This document shows positions 34,234 to 43,038 of a DNA stretch of 64,000 nt, piece by piece (the first letter of the stretch is position 1; each line of letters begins with the position of its first letter). Where the stretch lies: assembly GCF_003332885.2 (NCBI RefSeq), contig NZ_QOWJ01000001.1, forward strand, positions 558,001-622,000. The letters are read 5' to 3'. The DNA is from Paracnuella aquatica. GTDB lineage: Bacteria > Bacteroidota > Bacteroidia > Chitinophagales > Chitinophagaceae. Below the pieces are notes generated by a model. It was not told the DNA's origin and did not search any database. It worked only from the letters and a program-made list of their open reading frames with translations. The position numbers and the translations under genes are program-made.

Positions 34234-35040
34234 TTACCGGATCAGGTAGCTTTTCATTTCGGCAGCGTACTGTGCCGCGGCGGCGCCGGCTTTTTCGGCA
34301 AAGTCTTCGCCCGAACCGGCATAAATCACGGCACGGCTTGCGTTTACTAAAAGGCCGCAATCTTGGGTCATAGCCTTGCTGGAAATGTCGGCCAAGCTAC
34401 CGCCTTGTGCGCCAACGCCGGGCACCAGGTAAAAATGCTGCGGTGCAATTTTGCGGATGTTTTCAAAAGCTGCGGCCTGCGTGGCGCCGATTACAAACAT
34501 CAGGTTATCAGGATTGCCCCAACCGGATACTTTGGTGAGCACCTGCTCGTACAACAAGCCATCGCCGCAAGGCTGGCGTTCAAAATCATCGGCACCCTTG
34601 TTGGAAGTAAGCCCCAGCACAATGGTCCACTTGCCTGTGTATTCCAGAAACGGCCGGATGCTATCCTCTCCCATATATGGCGCAACGGTAATGGAGTCAA
34701 AATTCAGTGTTTCAAAAAATGCTTTTGCATATTGCGCCGAAGTGTTGCCGATGTCGCCGCGTTTGGCATCGGCAATAGTGAAATGTGTGTCCGGAATATA
34801 GGCCACCGTTTGCTCCATTATTTCCCATCCCTTCGCTCCATGCACTTCATAAAATGCGGTGTTGATTTTATAAGCTACGCAATGATCTTTCGTTGCATCA
34901 ATGATCGCTTTATTGAACGCTAAAATCGCATCAGGCTGATGGCGCAGGTGCACCGGAATTTTTTCCAGGTCGGTATCTAATCCGACACAGAGATAAGTGC
35001 CTTTCGAAAAAATTTGTTCGGTCAGTTGCTGGCGGGTCAT
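34234..35040 (-). CDS. pyrF: Orotidine 5'-phosphate decarboxylase
   Basis: 268 residues, last step of UMP synthesis. The catalytic motif DAKRGDIGNTS (near 91-101) and the CVGLDTDLEKIP start of the barrel identify the PyrF type 2 (longer) subfamily. GLTSNKGADDF and FVIGATQ, PGVGAQGG complete the phosphate-binding end. No other pyrimidine gene is nearby. The gap to the kynureninase is 50 bases in the same direction. Confidence 0.95.
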   Translation of the reverse strand: MTRQQLTEQIFSKGTYLCVGLDTDLEKIPVHLRHQPDAILAFNKAIIDATKDHCVAYKINTAFYEVHGAKGWEIMEQTVAYIPDTHFTIADAKRGDIGNTSAQYAKAFFETLNFDSITVAPYMGEDSIRPFLEYTGKWTIVLGLTSNKGADDFERQPCGDGLLYEQVLTKVSGWGNPDNLMFVIGATQAAAFENIRKIAPQHFYLVPGVGAQGGSLADISSKAMTQDCGLLVNASRAVIYAGSGEDFAEKAGAAAAQYAAEMKSYLIR

Positions 35041-35090
35041 GTATTATTGGGTGTAAAAATGTTTATGCAAAATGTGTTGACAGCGGGCTA

Positions 35091-36371
35091 TTATTTTGCG
35101 GATGCGGCTGCCAGTCCTTCTTCGAGGTATTGGCAAAAAAGAAACACTTCCTCGAAGGTGTTATAAAGCGACACCGGTGCCACGCGGATCACGTCGGGTT
35201 CACGCCAATCGGCAAACACGCCTTTATCGGTAATGTACTGAAACACCTGCTTGCCAATATTGGGTACGAGTATCGACACCTGGCAACCTTTTGCACTGCT
35301 GCGTGTAATAATATGCAACAGGCCCCTGTTGGCACTCTCAATTTTTTGTAATAAAAAAAGAAGGTAATCGCTTAATTGTTGCCCTTTTGATGCAAGGCGA
35401 TCCATGCCGGCTCGAGCAAATAGTTGTAATGCTGCAAAATGCGCCGCGTATAATAGTGGCGATGGTGTGCTCAATTGCCAACCTTCGGCCGATGCAATGG
35501 GCACAAAACCTTTTTGCATGAGGAAACGCGTTTCTTTTTGATAACCCCACCAGCCGGCAAACCGCTGTAGTGAGTCATCTTTGTGGTAACGTTGGTGAAT
35601 ATAACAACCACCAATTGCACCCGGTCCGGAGTTGAGATATTTGTACGAACACCAAGCTGCAAAATCAACATCCCATTCGTGTAGTTGCAGCGATATATTT
35701 CCGGCTGCATGCGCCAGGTCGAATCCACAGAGTGCGCCTGCATCATGTGCGGCCGACGTTATTGATTGCATGTCAAACGCCTGACCCGTGTAATAGTTGA
35801 CACCACCCCAAAATACCAGCGCCAGGCTATCGCGGTGTTGATCAATAGCCGCAAGTATGGCAGCCGTAGTTATTTCAGTTTGACCATCTTCCGGCTGCAC
35901 TTCAATAATCACATCGGCGGGATCGAAACCGCGTTGGCGCACATGCGTTTCCAACAGGTATTGATCGGAAGGAAAAGCTTTGGCTTCGCACAAAATTTTA
36001 TTGCGCCTGCCTTCTGGTTTGTAAAATGATACCAGCAGCAGGTGCAAGTTTACCGTCAGCGAATTCATCACCACAATTTCGGAAGGCAACGCACCCACAA
36101 TATTAGCAAGTGGCTCCACCAATTTATCGTGGTACTGGAGCCATGGATCGCTGCCCATAAAAAAGCCTTCCACGCCCCAGTGCGCCCATTGATCTAACAC
36201 CTGGTGCAGGTGCTGCGCTGTTTGCCGCGGCTGCAAACCAAGCGAATTGCCTAGAAAATAAATCTGTGCTCTGCCGTTCCTTTCGGGAATCAAGAATTCG
36301 TTGCGGAAAGGGGCCAGTTCATCTGCTGCGTCCAACTGGCGGGCAAAGGCGCCCGATGCTTCAAATTGCAT
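35091..36371 (-). CDS. kynU: Kynureninase
   Basis: 426-residue PLP-dependent hydrolase that splits kynurenine or 3-hydroxykynurenine to (hydroxy)anthranilate and alanine in tryptophan breakdown/NAD synthesis. Family signs are YFLGNSLGLQPR near residue 37, the MNSLTVNLH region, FDLAHAAGN (PLP-Asp) and the Schiff-base Lys in CSYKYLNSGPG. Length is normal. Other kyn genes are absent from the window. It may be co-transcribed with pyrF downstream. Confidence 0.95.
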   Translation of the reverse strand: MQFEASGAFARQLDAADELAPFRNEFLIPERNGRAQIYFLGNSLGLQPRQTAQHLHQVLDQWAHWGVEGFFMGSDPWLQYHDKLVEPLANIVGALPSEIVVMNSLTVNLHLLLVSFYKPEGRRNKILCEAKAFPSDQYLLETHVRQRGFDPADVIIEVQPEDGQTEITTAAILAAIDQHRDSLALVFWGGVNYYTGQAFDMQSITSAAHDAGALCGFDLAHAAGNISLQLHEWDVDFAAWCSYKYLNSGPGAIGGCYIHQRYHKDDSLQRFAGWWGYQKETRFLMQKGFVPIASAEGWQLSTPSPLLYAAHFAALQLFARAGMDRLASKGQQLSDYLLFLLQKIESANRGLLHIITRSSAKGCQVSILVPNIGKQVFQYITDKGVFADWREPDVIRVAPVSLYNTFEEVFLFCQYLEEGLAAASAK

Positions 36372-36415
36372 GTTGCGAAGGAAAAAAAAAGCGGCCAGCC
36401 TGCAAAAAGAAAGAA

Positions 36416-36461
36416 TAAGCCCCGGCCGCCGGTTTAGGCAAAACCAGGCTACCGGGGCTTA
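36416..36461. terminator. Hairpin between kynU and a small gene
   Basis: TAAGCCCCGG and CCGGGGCTTA form a 10-bp stem (36416-36425 and 36452-36461). No T run, so termination is possible for the leftward small gene but not certain. Confidence 0.45.
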
Positions 36462-36474
36462 TCCGTTGTAAGTA

Positions 36475-36678
36475 CTAATGACCTTGTGTGTCCTTGTCCG
36501 TATTGCGGTTAGGGTTATTGGTCCGAACATGGTCGGCAACATCCTGATCGTCGGCTGTGTACCGTTCCGTGATGTCGTCGTTCACCGGCTTGTTTTCCGG
36601 CTGCATTTTATTGGGCGTTCCTGTTTGGTGCTGCTCTTTGCTCGTATCGCCGGGTGTTGGTACATGATCTCTTGCCAT
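36475..36678 (-). CDS. Small hydrophilic, probably disordered protein
   Basis: 67 residues from ATG 36678 (MARDHVPTPGD). It is almost without hydrophobic residues and rich in Asp, Asn, Thr, Pro and Gln, ending TNNPNRNTDKDTQGH. Upstream in-frame codons to 36729 look non-coding. No family is recognised; similar small hydrophilic proteins are often induced by desiccation or stress, but nothing in the sequence proves it. Confidence 0.5.
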   Translation of the reverse strand: MARDHVPTPGDTSKEQHQTGTPNKMQPENKPVNDDITERYTADDQDVADHVRTNNPNRNTDKDTQGH

Positions 36679-36758
36679 AACTATTTTTTTGTTTTTAGCG
36701 ACAATAGGCATGCCAAAGGAAATCTCCAACCGAACTAATTATTTATAGAAAACGCATT

Positions 36759-37544
36759 CTAAAATGCACCGGTTCTGCCACCATCCACCGGGATGCTGGT
36801 ACCATTGATATAAGCCGCTGCCGGTGCTGCTAAAAACGCAGCCAGCGCAGCTACTTCGGCGGCTTCGGCAAAACGCCTGGCTGGAATGGCCTGCTGCATC
36901 TCATTTGCCACAGTGGCTGCTTCTTTGCCATTGGCCGCAGCAGTGTGTTCAATCAGGCTGTCGAGGCGTGCCGTTTTGGTAAAACCGGGCAGCACATTAT
37001 TTACTGTAATGCCCCACTGCCCAACTTCGTTGGCCCACGACTTAGCCCAGCCTGCCACTGCGGCACGGACGGTGTTGGATACGCCTAGGTTTGGCAGCGG
37101 AATTTTTACAGAGGTAGACACTACGTTGATAATGCGGCCATACCCCGCTTCCTTCATGCCGGGCAGCAGCGCCTGCGCTAATATTTGGTTGTTAGCAATA
37201 TGCTGGAAAAAGGCTGCTTCAAATTGTGCCGGTGCTGCATCGGTAATAGGGCCGGCAGTTGGGCCGCCGGTATTGTTGACCAAAATGTGAATGGGACCAA
37301 ATTGTAGTTGCTCGTTCACTGCTTTTTCTACTGCGCCTGCTACTGAAAAATCGGCTTGTGCAACGCGGTGTTGTTGCCCATCGCTGGTGCTCAGTGTGGC
37401 CAATGCATCCTGCAAACGTTCGCTACTTCGGGCCATTAAAATACATGTGGCACCTAACAGGGCCAGTTCCTGTGCAATGGCCAGCCCTATGCCCTGTGTG
37501 CTGCCACATATCAATGCCGTTTTATTGCGAATTGATAGATCCAT
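36759..37544 (-). CDS. SDR-family oxidoreductase with atypical active site
   Basis: 261 residues from ATG 37544 (MDLSIRNKTALICGSTQGIG). The Rossmann motif GSTQGIG near residue 14 and LVNNTGGP near 86 mark a short-chain dehydrogenase. The catalytic YxxxK is replaced: the aligned segment reads SNTVRAAVAGWAKSWANEVG, giving Ser and Arg at those places. The same replacement occurs in a known SDR subgroup, so it is not necessarily a dead enzyme. The C-terminus (INGTSIPVDGGRTGAF) is standard. Substrate unknown. Confidence 0.85.
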   Translation of the reverse strand: MDLSIRNKTALICGSTQGIGLAIAQELALLGATCILMARSSERLQDALATLSTSDGQQHRVAQADFSVAGAVEKAVNEQLQFGPIHILVNNTGGPTAGPITDAAPAQFEAAFFQHIANNQILAQALLPGMKEAGYGRIINVVSTSVKIPLPNLGVSNTVRAAVAGWAKSWANEVGQWGITVNNVLPGFTKTARLDSLIEHTAAANGKEAATVANEMQQAIPARRFAEAAEVAALAAFLAAPAAAYINGTSIPVDGGRTGAF

Positions 37545-37679
37545 AGTTTGAAATTTAGTATCGACGTTTTGGAGGGTTAAAAGTACCGCCAAGTTGCTTG
37601 CTAATGTGCCCGCAAGTGTAAAGTGTTTGTGTTTTCATTGAACACGAAAAAGCCTGTTTGCACATACAAACAGGCTTTG

Positions 37680-37766
37680 CGGAAAGGGAGGGATTCGAAC
37701 CCTCGGTACAGTTGCCCATACAACGGTTTTCGAGACCGTCCCATTCGACCGCTCTGGCACCTTTCC
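37680..37766 (-). tRNA. tRNA-Ser (anticodon CGA)
   Basis: 87-nt type II tRNA. Acceptor stem GGAAAGG/CCTTTCC, D arm GCCAGAGCGG, anticodon stem ACGGT/ACCGT around loop CTCGAAA (anticodon CGA, reads UCG), a long variable arm, and T arm GAGGGTTCGAATCCCTC. No encoded CCA. Discriminator base G, as for serine. Confidence 0.95.
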
Positions 37767-37981
37767 TCTGGGGCGGCAAAAATAGTGGTTCGGCGCAATA
37801 CTGCAAAAGGTAAAAATAGCGGGCTGCTGGTTTCGTCCATTTATTAAGTGCCACGCAATTGTTGCCTTATCGATTGTCGCAACAAAGCAACGGAACACTA
37901 AGCTGTGCTTGCTTGCATTTTTTAAATAATAGCATTAGTATTGATCGTAATATTTCACCCGGCATCCAAAACCAATGCACT

Positions 37982-40825
37982 ATGGTTACCGACGAATTGG
38001 ATCACCAACTTTCCATTATCAATGCACTCAAACTTGAAGCACAACTGCAGGCAGTGCAGCGCTACGAAAGTAGGCTGCAGGAAATAGAAGAAATCAGGCG
38101 ACAGATAGAGCTGGTGCACCAGGGCAAGCTCTCGCTGGTGCAGATAGATACCAGTAAGGCTCGTGTGGACCAGCGGATTGAGCGGGAACATGCACCCCGC
38201 CATATTGCCGAAGAACGCATCAACGGTACCAACAATTTCCAGGATGCTTTTATCATTGATAAACTGGCGCATCTCAAAAACGCTGTGTGCCGGCTAACGT
38301 TAAACGGCCGCGGCCTGGGCACCGGCTTTATGGTTGCCGAGGGAATCATCATAACCAACCACCACGTGATTCCTGATGAAGCCACTGCGCAACGAATGGA
38401 AGTTGAATTTGGGTATGAATTCGATTCGAATAAAATTTTAAAAAAGGCCGACAAGTTTTCCCTGCACCCGCAATTGTTTTTTTGTACGTCGTCCATTGCG
38501 CCGGTTGCTGGCGATGCCACTTCCGGTCTTGACTTTACACTGGTCGCGGTCGATCCTTCGGCTAACCTTTCCCGTTATACTGTTGCCCCGCTTGATGGAA
38601 CGCTGGGTAAAATTGTAATGGGCGAATTATGCATCACCATTCAGCACCCGGCAGGTGAACCTAAGAAAGTGGTACTGAAAAATATTTCGCTGCTCAAGCT
38701 TACGGAAACACATCTTATTTATGAGTCCGATACTTTGCCCGGTTCGTTGGGCTCCATGGTTGTCGGGCTGGGAACCGGCGAAATAATAGCGCTCCACCAT
38801 GCAGGCGTACCCAAGCGCAATGCAGAAGGGAGGCCTGTAACAAAATCAGGCGCCGTTGCCTACCCGGGCACGCCGGACGAGCAAATTGCGTGGGAAGGAA
38901 ACGAAGGGGTTCGGGTAAGTTGCATCATCAATGCTATTGAGCAAATGGCTTTGCCAAAAGCGATGGAGCCTTTTCGGCAAAAAGTGTTGCGCCGCACCAA
39001 CGACCGCCGGCAGATCAGGCAGGAGGCGGGGAAAATGGTAACAGAAAGTGTAAACGCCGCGGGCAATCATAAAACCGAAAAACAGAATGTCAACATGGAA
39101 AGAACAGCCATAAACAAAAGCGACGGGCTGCAGGCAAATGAGCTTACCTCTTTTATTATACTGGTAAAAAACAAGCCGGAAAGCATTCAACAGGTCAATG
39201 CATTTTTAACCGCACGATATGGCCGGCCGATCAAAATCCAGTTGCTGACGCCGGCTACCGCAATCGATGGCGCCGATGAATTGTTCGAGTTTGTTGCTTC
39301 GCCAAAAATTTCGCTGTCGGATGAAGCCGCGGAACTTACCCGGTTCACTTACATACAAGCGGCGGAAGCCGATGTGCCGCTGGCGCTGAATACCTACATT
39401 GAAAAACGGGAAGGCGGCGCAGGTACGGAGTCGGTATATGAATCCGGTGTAAAGGATAAAGTTTGGGAAGATGAATTTGCCTCCTGGAACGAAGAAGCAT
39501 TTCAAAAAGAGTGGGCGGAAGCCGAGTTTGTAAAAGGCCGCAAAGCCCACGAGTTTAGGCGGTGGAACCATGATGCTGCCCGCTTTGACAAACTCACCGA
39601 TGAAGACTTTTCTTTTTTAAAAGAAAACCCGGTATTCATTGCGCAGCTTGACACGGGTTTTACGAACCATTTTAAAGTGGTGGGCGGTTTTGATCAGGAC
39701 CTTGATGTTGATTTGATTGACAACGACGCCGATGCACCAGATGAATTGCAAGGCGGCGTGCTCAAGTTTCCTGGCCACGGTACCCGAACCGGCAGCATAT
39801 TAATCGGTAAACAACCGCTTTTTGATTTAAGCGACAGCGCAACACAACACGATGGCAATTACGGACTGATATCCAAAGCAGGTTCACGCATCATTCCCTT
39901 TCGCATTGCAGAAACGGTGTTGCTTCTGAACCGGCAAAAAGAACTGGCCAAAGCTGTGGACCGCGCCATTGCATCAGGCGTGCAGGTAATGACCATGAGT
40001 ATGGGCACCGCCTCAACCATCACTACGGCGCGGCTTGCAAAAAAAACATACGATGCCGGCGTGATCTGGTGTTGCGCTGCAGGGAATGAGGTAAAATTTG
40101 TGGTGGCGCCGGCTGTATTTCCCGGTACCATTGCAGTGGCGGCACACAACCCGGATAATGGCCCCTGGCCAAAATCAAGTGTGGGCGATGCAGTGGATAT
40201 TACGGCACCGGGACAAGATGTGTATGTGCCCATTTTTGCCAAAGGACCCAACGGTACCCGGCTGGACGATTTTGCATATGGCAGCGGAACATCGTACGCC
40301 ACGCCGCATGTGGCCGCAGCTGCAGCTCTGTGGCTGGCAAAATATAAAACAGAATTGCTGGACGTGAAAGGCTGGCAACGTGTGGAGGCATTCAGGACTG
40401 CAATTACCCAAACAGCAAGACAGCACGATAAACTGCCCAAACGCGGCTATGGCGCGGGTATACTGAATGTGGATGCGTTGCTGAACAGCAAAAAAGGCAG
40501 GCCGACACCGGAAATGATTGCAGGACTGAAATACGCTTACGATGGATGGAACGAGCACCATTTTATTGCATCGCTGCAAGGATGGACGGAGTTGTTTAAA
40601 TCGTATTGGAACTTGGCACATGGCGGCTTGCGCCGGCTGTTTGGTATGGAAGCGATGGAATCGGCTGCAGCCACTGCTACGCTGAGTGATTTTTCCAAAA
40701 CGCAGGAGACACTCCTTTTTGGTGGGGGCTCGTTGCTTGAAAGCGATGCTGCACTTTCACCTGACGAGGCGATTAGCCGCTTGCAGGTACTGAACAATCT
40801 TATTCTTCAAAATGCAAAAGCATAA
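37982..40825 (+). CDS. Trypsin-like (pseudoprotease?) plus subtilisin-like protease fusion
   Basis: 947 residues from ATG 37982, no signal peptide. Order: N-terminal coiled coil (about 1-50); trypsin-like domain (about 85-320) with GLGTGFMV, TNHHV (His128) and SGLDFTLVAV (Asp184), but where the nucleophile block GNSGSP is expected it reads PGSLGSMV, so the Ser position is Leu256; a linker with a ferredoxin-like, possibly propeptide, region (about 390-470); then a subtilisin S8 domain with LDTGF (Asp557), PGHGTRTG (His599), oxyanion Asn in AAGNE, and GSGTSYATPH (Ser771), all intact. The last 100 residues are unassigned. One T-to-C change in the Leu256 TTG codon would restore Ser. Five bases separate it from the dipeptidase-like gene. 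Both lack export signals, pointing to an intracellular proteolytic pair. Confidence 0.85.
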   Translation: MVTDELDHQLSIINALKLEAQLQAVQRYESRLQEIEEIRRQIELVHQGKLSLVQIDTSKARVDQRIEREHAPRHIAEERINGTNNFQDAFIIDKLAHLKNAVCRLTLNGRGLGTGFMVAEGIIITNHHVIPDEATAQRMEVEFGYEFDSNKILKKADKFSLHPQLFFCTSSIAPVAGDATSGLDFTLVAVDPSANLSRYTVAPLDGTLGKIVMGELCITIQHPAGEPKKVVLKNISLLKLTETHLIYESDTLPGSLGSMVVGLGTGEIIALHHAGVPKRNAEGRPVTKSGAVAYPGTPDEQIAWEGNEGVRVSCIINAIEQMALPKAMEPFRQKVLRRTNDRRQIRQEAGKMVTESVNAAGNHKTEKQNVNMERTAINKSDGLQANELTSFIILVKNKPESIQQVNAFLTARYGRPIKIQLLTPATAIDGADELFEFVASPKISLSDEAAELTRFTYIQAAEADVPLALNTYIEKREGGAGTESVYESGVKDKVWEDEFASWNEEAFQKEWAEAEFVKGRKAHEFRRWNHDAARFDKLTDEDFSFLKENPVFIAQLDTGFTNHFKVVGGFDQDLDVDLIDNDADAPDELQGGVLKFPGHGTRTGSILIGKQPLFDLSDSATQHDGNYGLISKAGSRIIPFRIAETVLLLNRQKELAKAVDRAIASGVQVMTMSMGTASTITTARLAKKTYDAGVIWCCAAGNEVKFVVAPAVFPGTIAVAAHNPDNGPWPKSSVGDAVDITAPGQDVYVPIFAKGPNGTRLDDFAYGSGTSYATPHVAAAAALWLAKYKTELLDVKGWQRVEAFRTAITQTARQHDKLPKRGYGAGILNVDALLNSKKGRPTPEMIAGLKYAYDGWNEHHFIASLQGWTELFKSYWNLAHGGLRRLFGMEAMESAAATATLSDFSKTQETLLFGGGSLLESDAALSPDEAISRLQVLNNLILQNAKA

Positions 40826-40830
40826 TCCAC

Positions 40831-42573
40831 ATGGCACATTTTGATTTTCATTTTCACCTCCTTTTCAAACATGCCATATCCGGAGACACGGATGCGAATG
40901 AACACACCGATGTCAATCAAAACATCGATGTAAAAGGATTTGCTGATTTGCTGGACTCTGCTTTTGGTGGCCCGTTTGAAAGCCAGGCGTCGCCGCAAAT
41001 GGTGTTGCAAAGCCCGCTAAAATTTGGATTGATCGCCATCTTATCTGTGGAGCATGCGTTTGTAAAAAGAATGATGCGCATACCGGGTTTTCGATTGGAA
41101 AAGGCACTGCCCTTGGACCCGAAAATGGTACAGCAAATAAAGAACAGCGAAGTAAGCTACCACGAGCTTTTTCAAAAGCAGGTAACGTTTACACGCGATA
41201 CAATCCAAACACACGGCAAAGATTGGGACATGCTGCTGCTCAACCGCTCCAAAGACCGCGAAGAGCCCGGTGTGTGGGAAGCCATCCGCAAAAGGGCGAA
41301 TGCCAATATGCAGGACGCCATCAAACAACAACAAAATTATAAAGGCAGCCGCTGGTTTGCGCTTTCCATCGAAGGCGGTCACAACCTGAGCGAAGTGCCC
41401 ATCCGAAACCAACAGGGTTTGATTCACCAGACGCCGGAAGAAACACTGAAAAAATTACAGGACCGGGAGGATGTTGATTTTATGGCGATCAACCTGAGCC
41501 ACCTGAGCCGCATTCCGGAAATGCAATTGAGTGGTTTTGCACAAGGCCTTAATATGTCGGCGCAAAAAGCGTTCAAAAGCCCCGACTTTCACCCGGCTAC
41601 CGAATGCGGGTTGACTTTCCTGGGTAAAAAGCTGGTACGACAGGCCCTTACCCACACGGCTAAGCCCATTTTAATTGATGTAAAACACATGAGCCTTTAT
41701 TCAAGGCTTCAGTACTATCGATACCGCGCAAAACTTGCGGAAGAACACCAACAGGTTGCCAAACTGCCGGTCATTTCTTCGCACACCGGCTTTACGTTCA
41801 CCACTTACTCCAATTTTATTGGCAACCAGCAATACCTGCCACAGGTGGACACCGATGGTGAAGGCCTGCCGGTAACCACCATCGCTGCACAGGAACGCAA
41901 GATTGGTAAAACCGATGACCACAACAACGAAGACTTGTTTGGCAACCCTTGGACCATCAACCTGTTTGACGAAGAAATTGAAGAAATTTTCAACACCAAT
42001 GGAATGATCGGCATTTCGTTGGACCAACGGGTGCTGGGAACCCGCAAGATGTTTTTAGACGGCAAACGTAAATCGCATTATGAACCCGAACACCTGGCGC
42101 GGGAAGAGTACACCAAACTGTTTGAAAACGGGCAAGTGCCTGGTGCAGAAGCCGTGTTGCTGGAAGGCTTGCAAAGAGTGGTGCCGCTGCCCAGGGAACG
42201 CCACTCTATGCTGCTGGCGCTGCACCTGGTGCATGCGGTAAGGGTGGGCTTGAACGCAGGCATTGCAGGCCCCGCCGATGTGGACGACCCTTCGCCCTGG
42301 GATTACCTCTGCATTGGATCGGACTTCGATGGGTTGATCAATCCAATTAACTCAGTAAAAAATATAACGCAGATCGACCGGCTGAAAGGCGAGTTGATGC
42401 GTTACCTGCCACAGGCGGATAAAACGCTGCCATTTTACGAACATGAAAAAGCGCTGCGCTATGACCGGAACGGCACGGTGGACCGAAAGTATCTGGAATC
42501 CGTTATTGATAAGGTTTTAAGCATCAATGGCATCAGGTTGCTGATGCGGTTCAACAATAATTGGGGTATTTAA
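40831..42573 (+). CDS. M19 (renal dipeptidase)-like amidohydrolase
   Basis: 580 residues, no signal peptide. Metal-binding blocks of the M19/membrane dipeptidase group of amidohydrolases can be followed: HFDFHFH at the N-terminus, SIEGGHN near 180 (bridging Glu), IDVKHMS near 290, ISSHTGF near 316, and IGSDFDGL near 493 (Asp). The protein is longer than the usual 350-400 residues because of insertions between the blocks, including a long segment around 60-130 and 340-400. M19 enzymes cut dipeptides, some D-containing or beta-linked. It is translated directly after the trypsin/subtilisin fusion with a 5-base gap, so it may process peptides released by that protease. Substrate not inferable from the sequence. 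Confidence 0.75.
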   Translation: MAHFDFHFHLLFKHAISGDTDANEHTDVNQNIDVKGFADLLDSAFGGPFESQASPQMVLQSPLKFGLIAILSVEHAFVKRMMRIPGFRLEKALPLDPKMVQQIKNSEVSYHELFQKQVTFTRDTIQTHGKDWDMLLLNRSKDREEPGVWEAIRKRANANMQDAIKQQQNYKGSRWFALSIEGGHNLSEVPIRNQQGLIHQTPEETLKKLQDREDVDFMAINLSHLSRIPEMQLSGFAQGLNMSAQKAFKSPDFHPATECGLTFLGKKLVRQALTHTAKPILIDVKHMSLYSRLQYYRYRAKLAEEHQQVAKLPVISSHTGFTFTTYSNFIGNQQYLPQVDTDGEGLPVTTIAAQERKIGKTDDHNNEDLFGNPWTINLFDEEIEEIFNTNGMIGISLDQRVLGTRKMFLDGKRKSHYEPEHLAREEYTKLFENGQVPGAEAVLLEGLQRVVPLPRERHSMLLALHLVHAVRVGLNAGIAGPADVDDPSPWDYLCIGSDFDGLINPINSVKNITQIDRLKGELMRYLPQADKTLPFYEHEKALRYDRNGTVDRKYLESVIDKVLSINGIRLLMRFNNNWGI

Positions 42574-42666
42574 GTATATAAAAAATATCGACGCGGCCAT
42601 GTGGAGATTGGTGCTGTTCAGATAAGAACAGGTAGCGCATGTGCAAGTAAAACCATTAATAAAAAG

Positions 42667-42696
42667 GCCCCTGATAATTTGATCAGGGGCTTTTTT
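42667..42696 (+). terminator. Terminator after the protease-dipeptidase operon
   Basis: 9-bp stem GCCCCTGAT / ATCAGGGGC (42667-42675 and 42682-42690) followed by six T. It marks the end of the two-gene unit. Confidence 0.9.
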
Positions 42697-43038
42697 GCAT
42701 GAATATGGGGAATAGATTTTGAAAGCTGTAGCTGGTTTCAAAATTGTGAACGATTGCATCGAAATAGCCGTTTTGCCAATAAAACATTCTTTTAGTTGCA
42801 TAACCGGATACAACCTGGTAGGAAGGAAACGCCCAGCCCGAGTAAAACTTTACAACGGATCACCGCTTCGTTCAACTTTTTTGCTCAAAACGTTGTTGTG
42901 TGGTGTACAACCGCTTCAAAGCCGCATGACAAATAACTGGTTTTATTAAATATAAAACCAGCCAACAATTAGCCGAAATTTAGGTACTGGTATACTACGC
43001 TTGTTACCGGAATTACTTCACATACTAAATCAAAAAAG
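42697..43038. other. Gene-free stretch, nothing recognised
   Basis: Apart from a 76-codon frame without family resemblance (42719-42949, rejected), I see no gene, RNA structure or exact promoter element in these 342 bases. It must hold the promoter for the oxidoreductase gene. Confidence 0.5.

Noticed and set aside
37623-37847. Rightward frame with RKGRDSNPRYS
   Set aside because: Antisense of the tRNA-Ser(CGA) gene, same artefact.
42719-42949. 76-codon rightward frame after the protease operon
   Set aside because: No start context, no family resemblance, ordinary frame length by chance.
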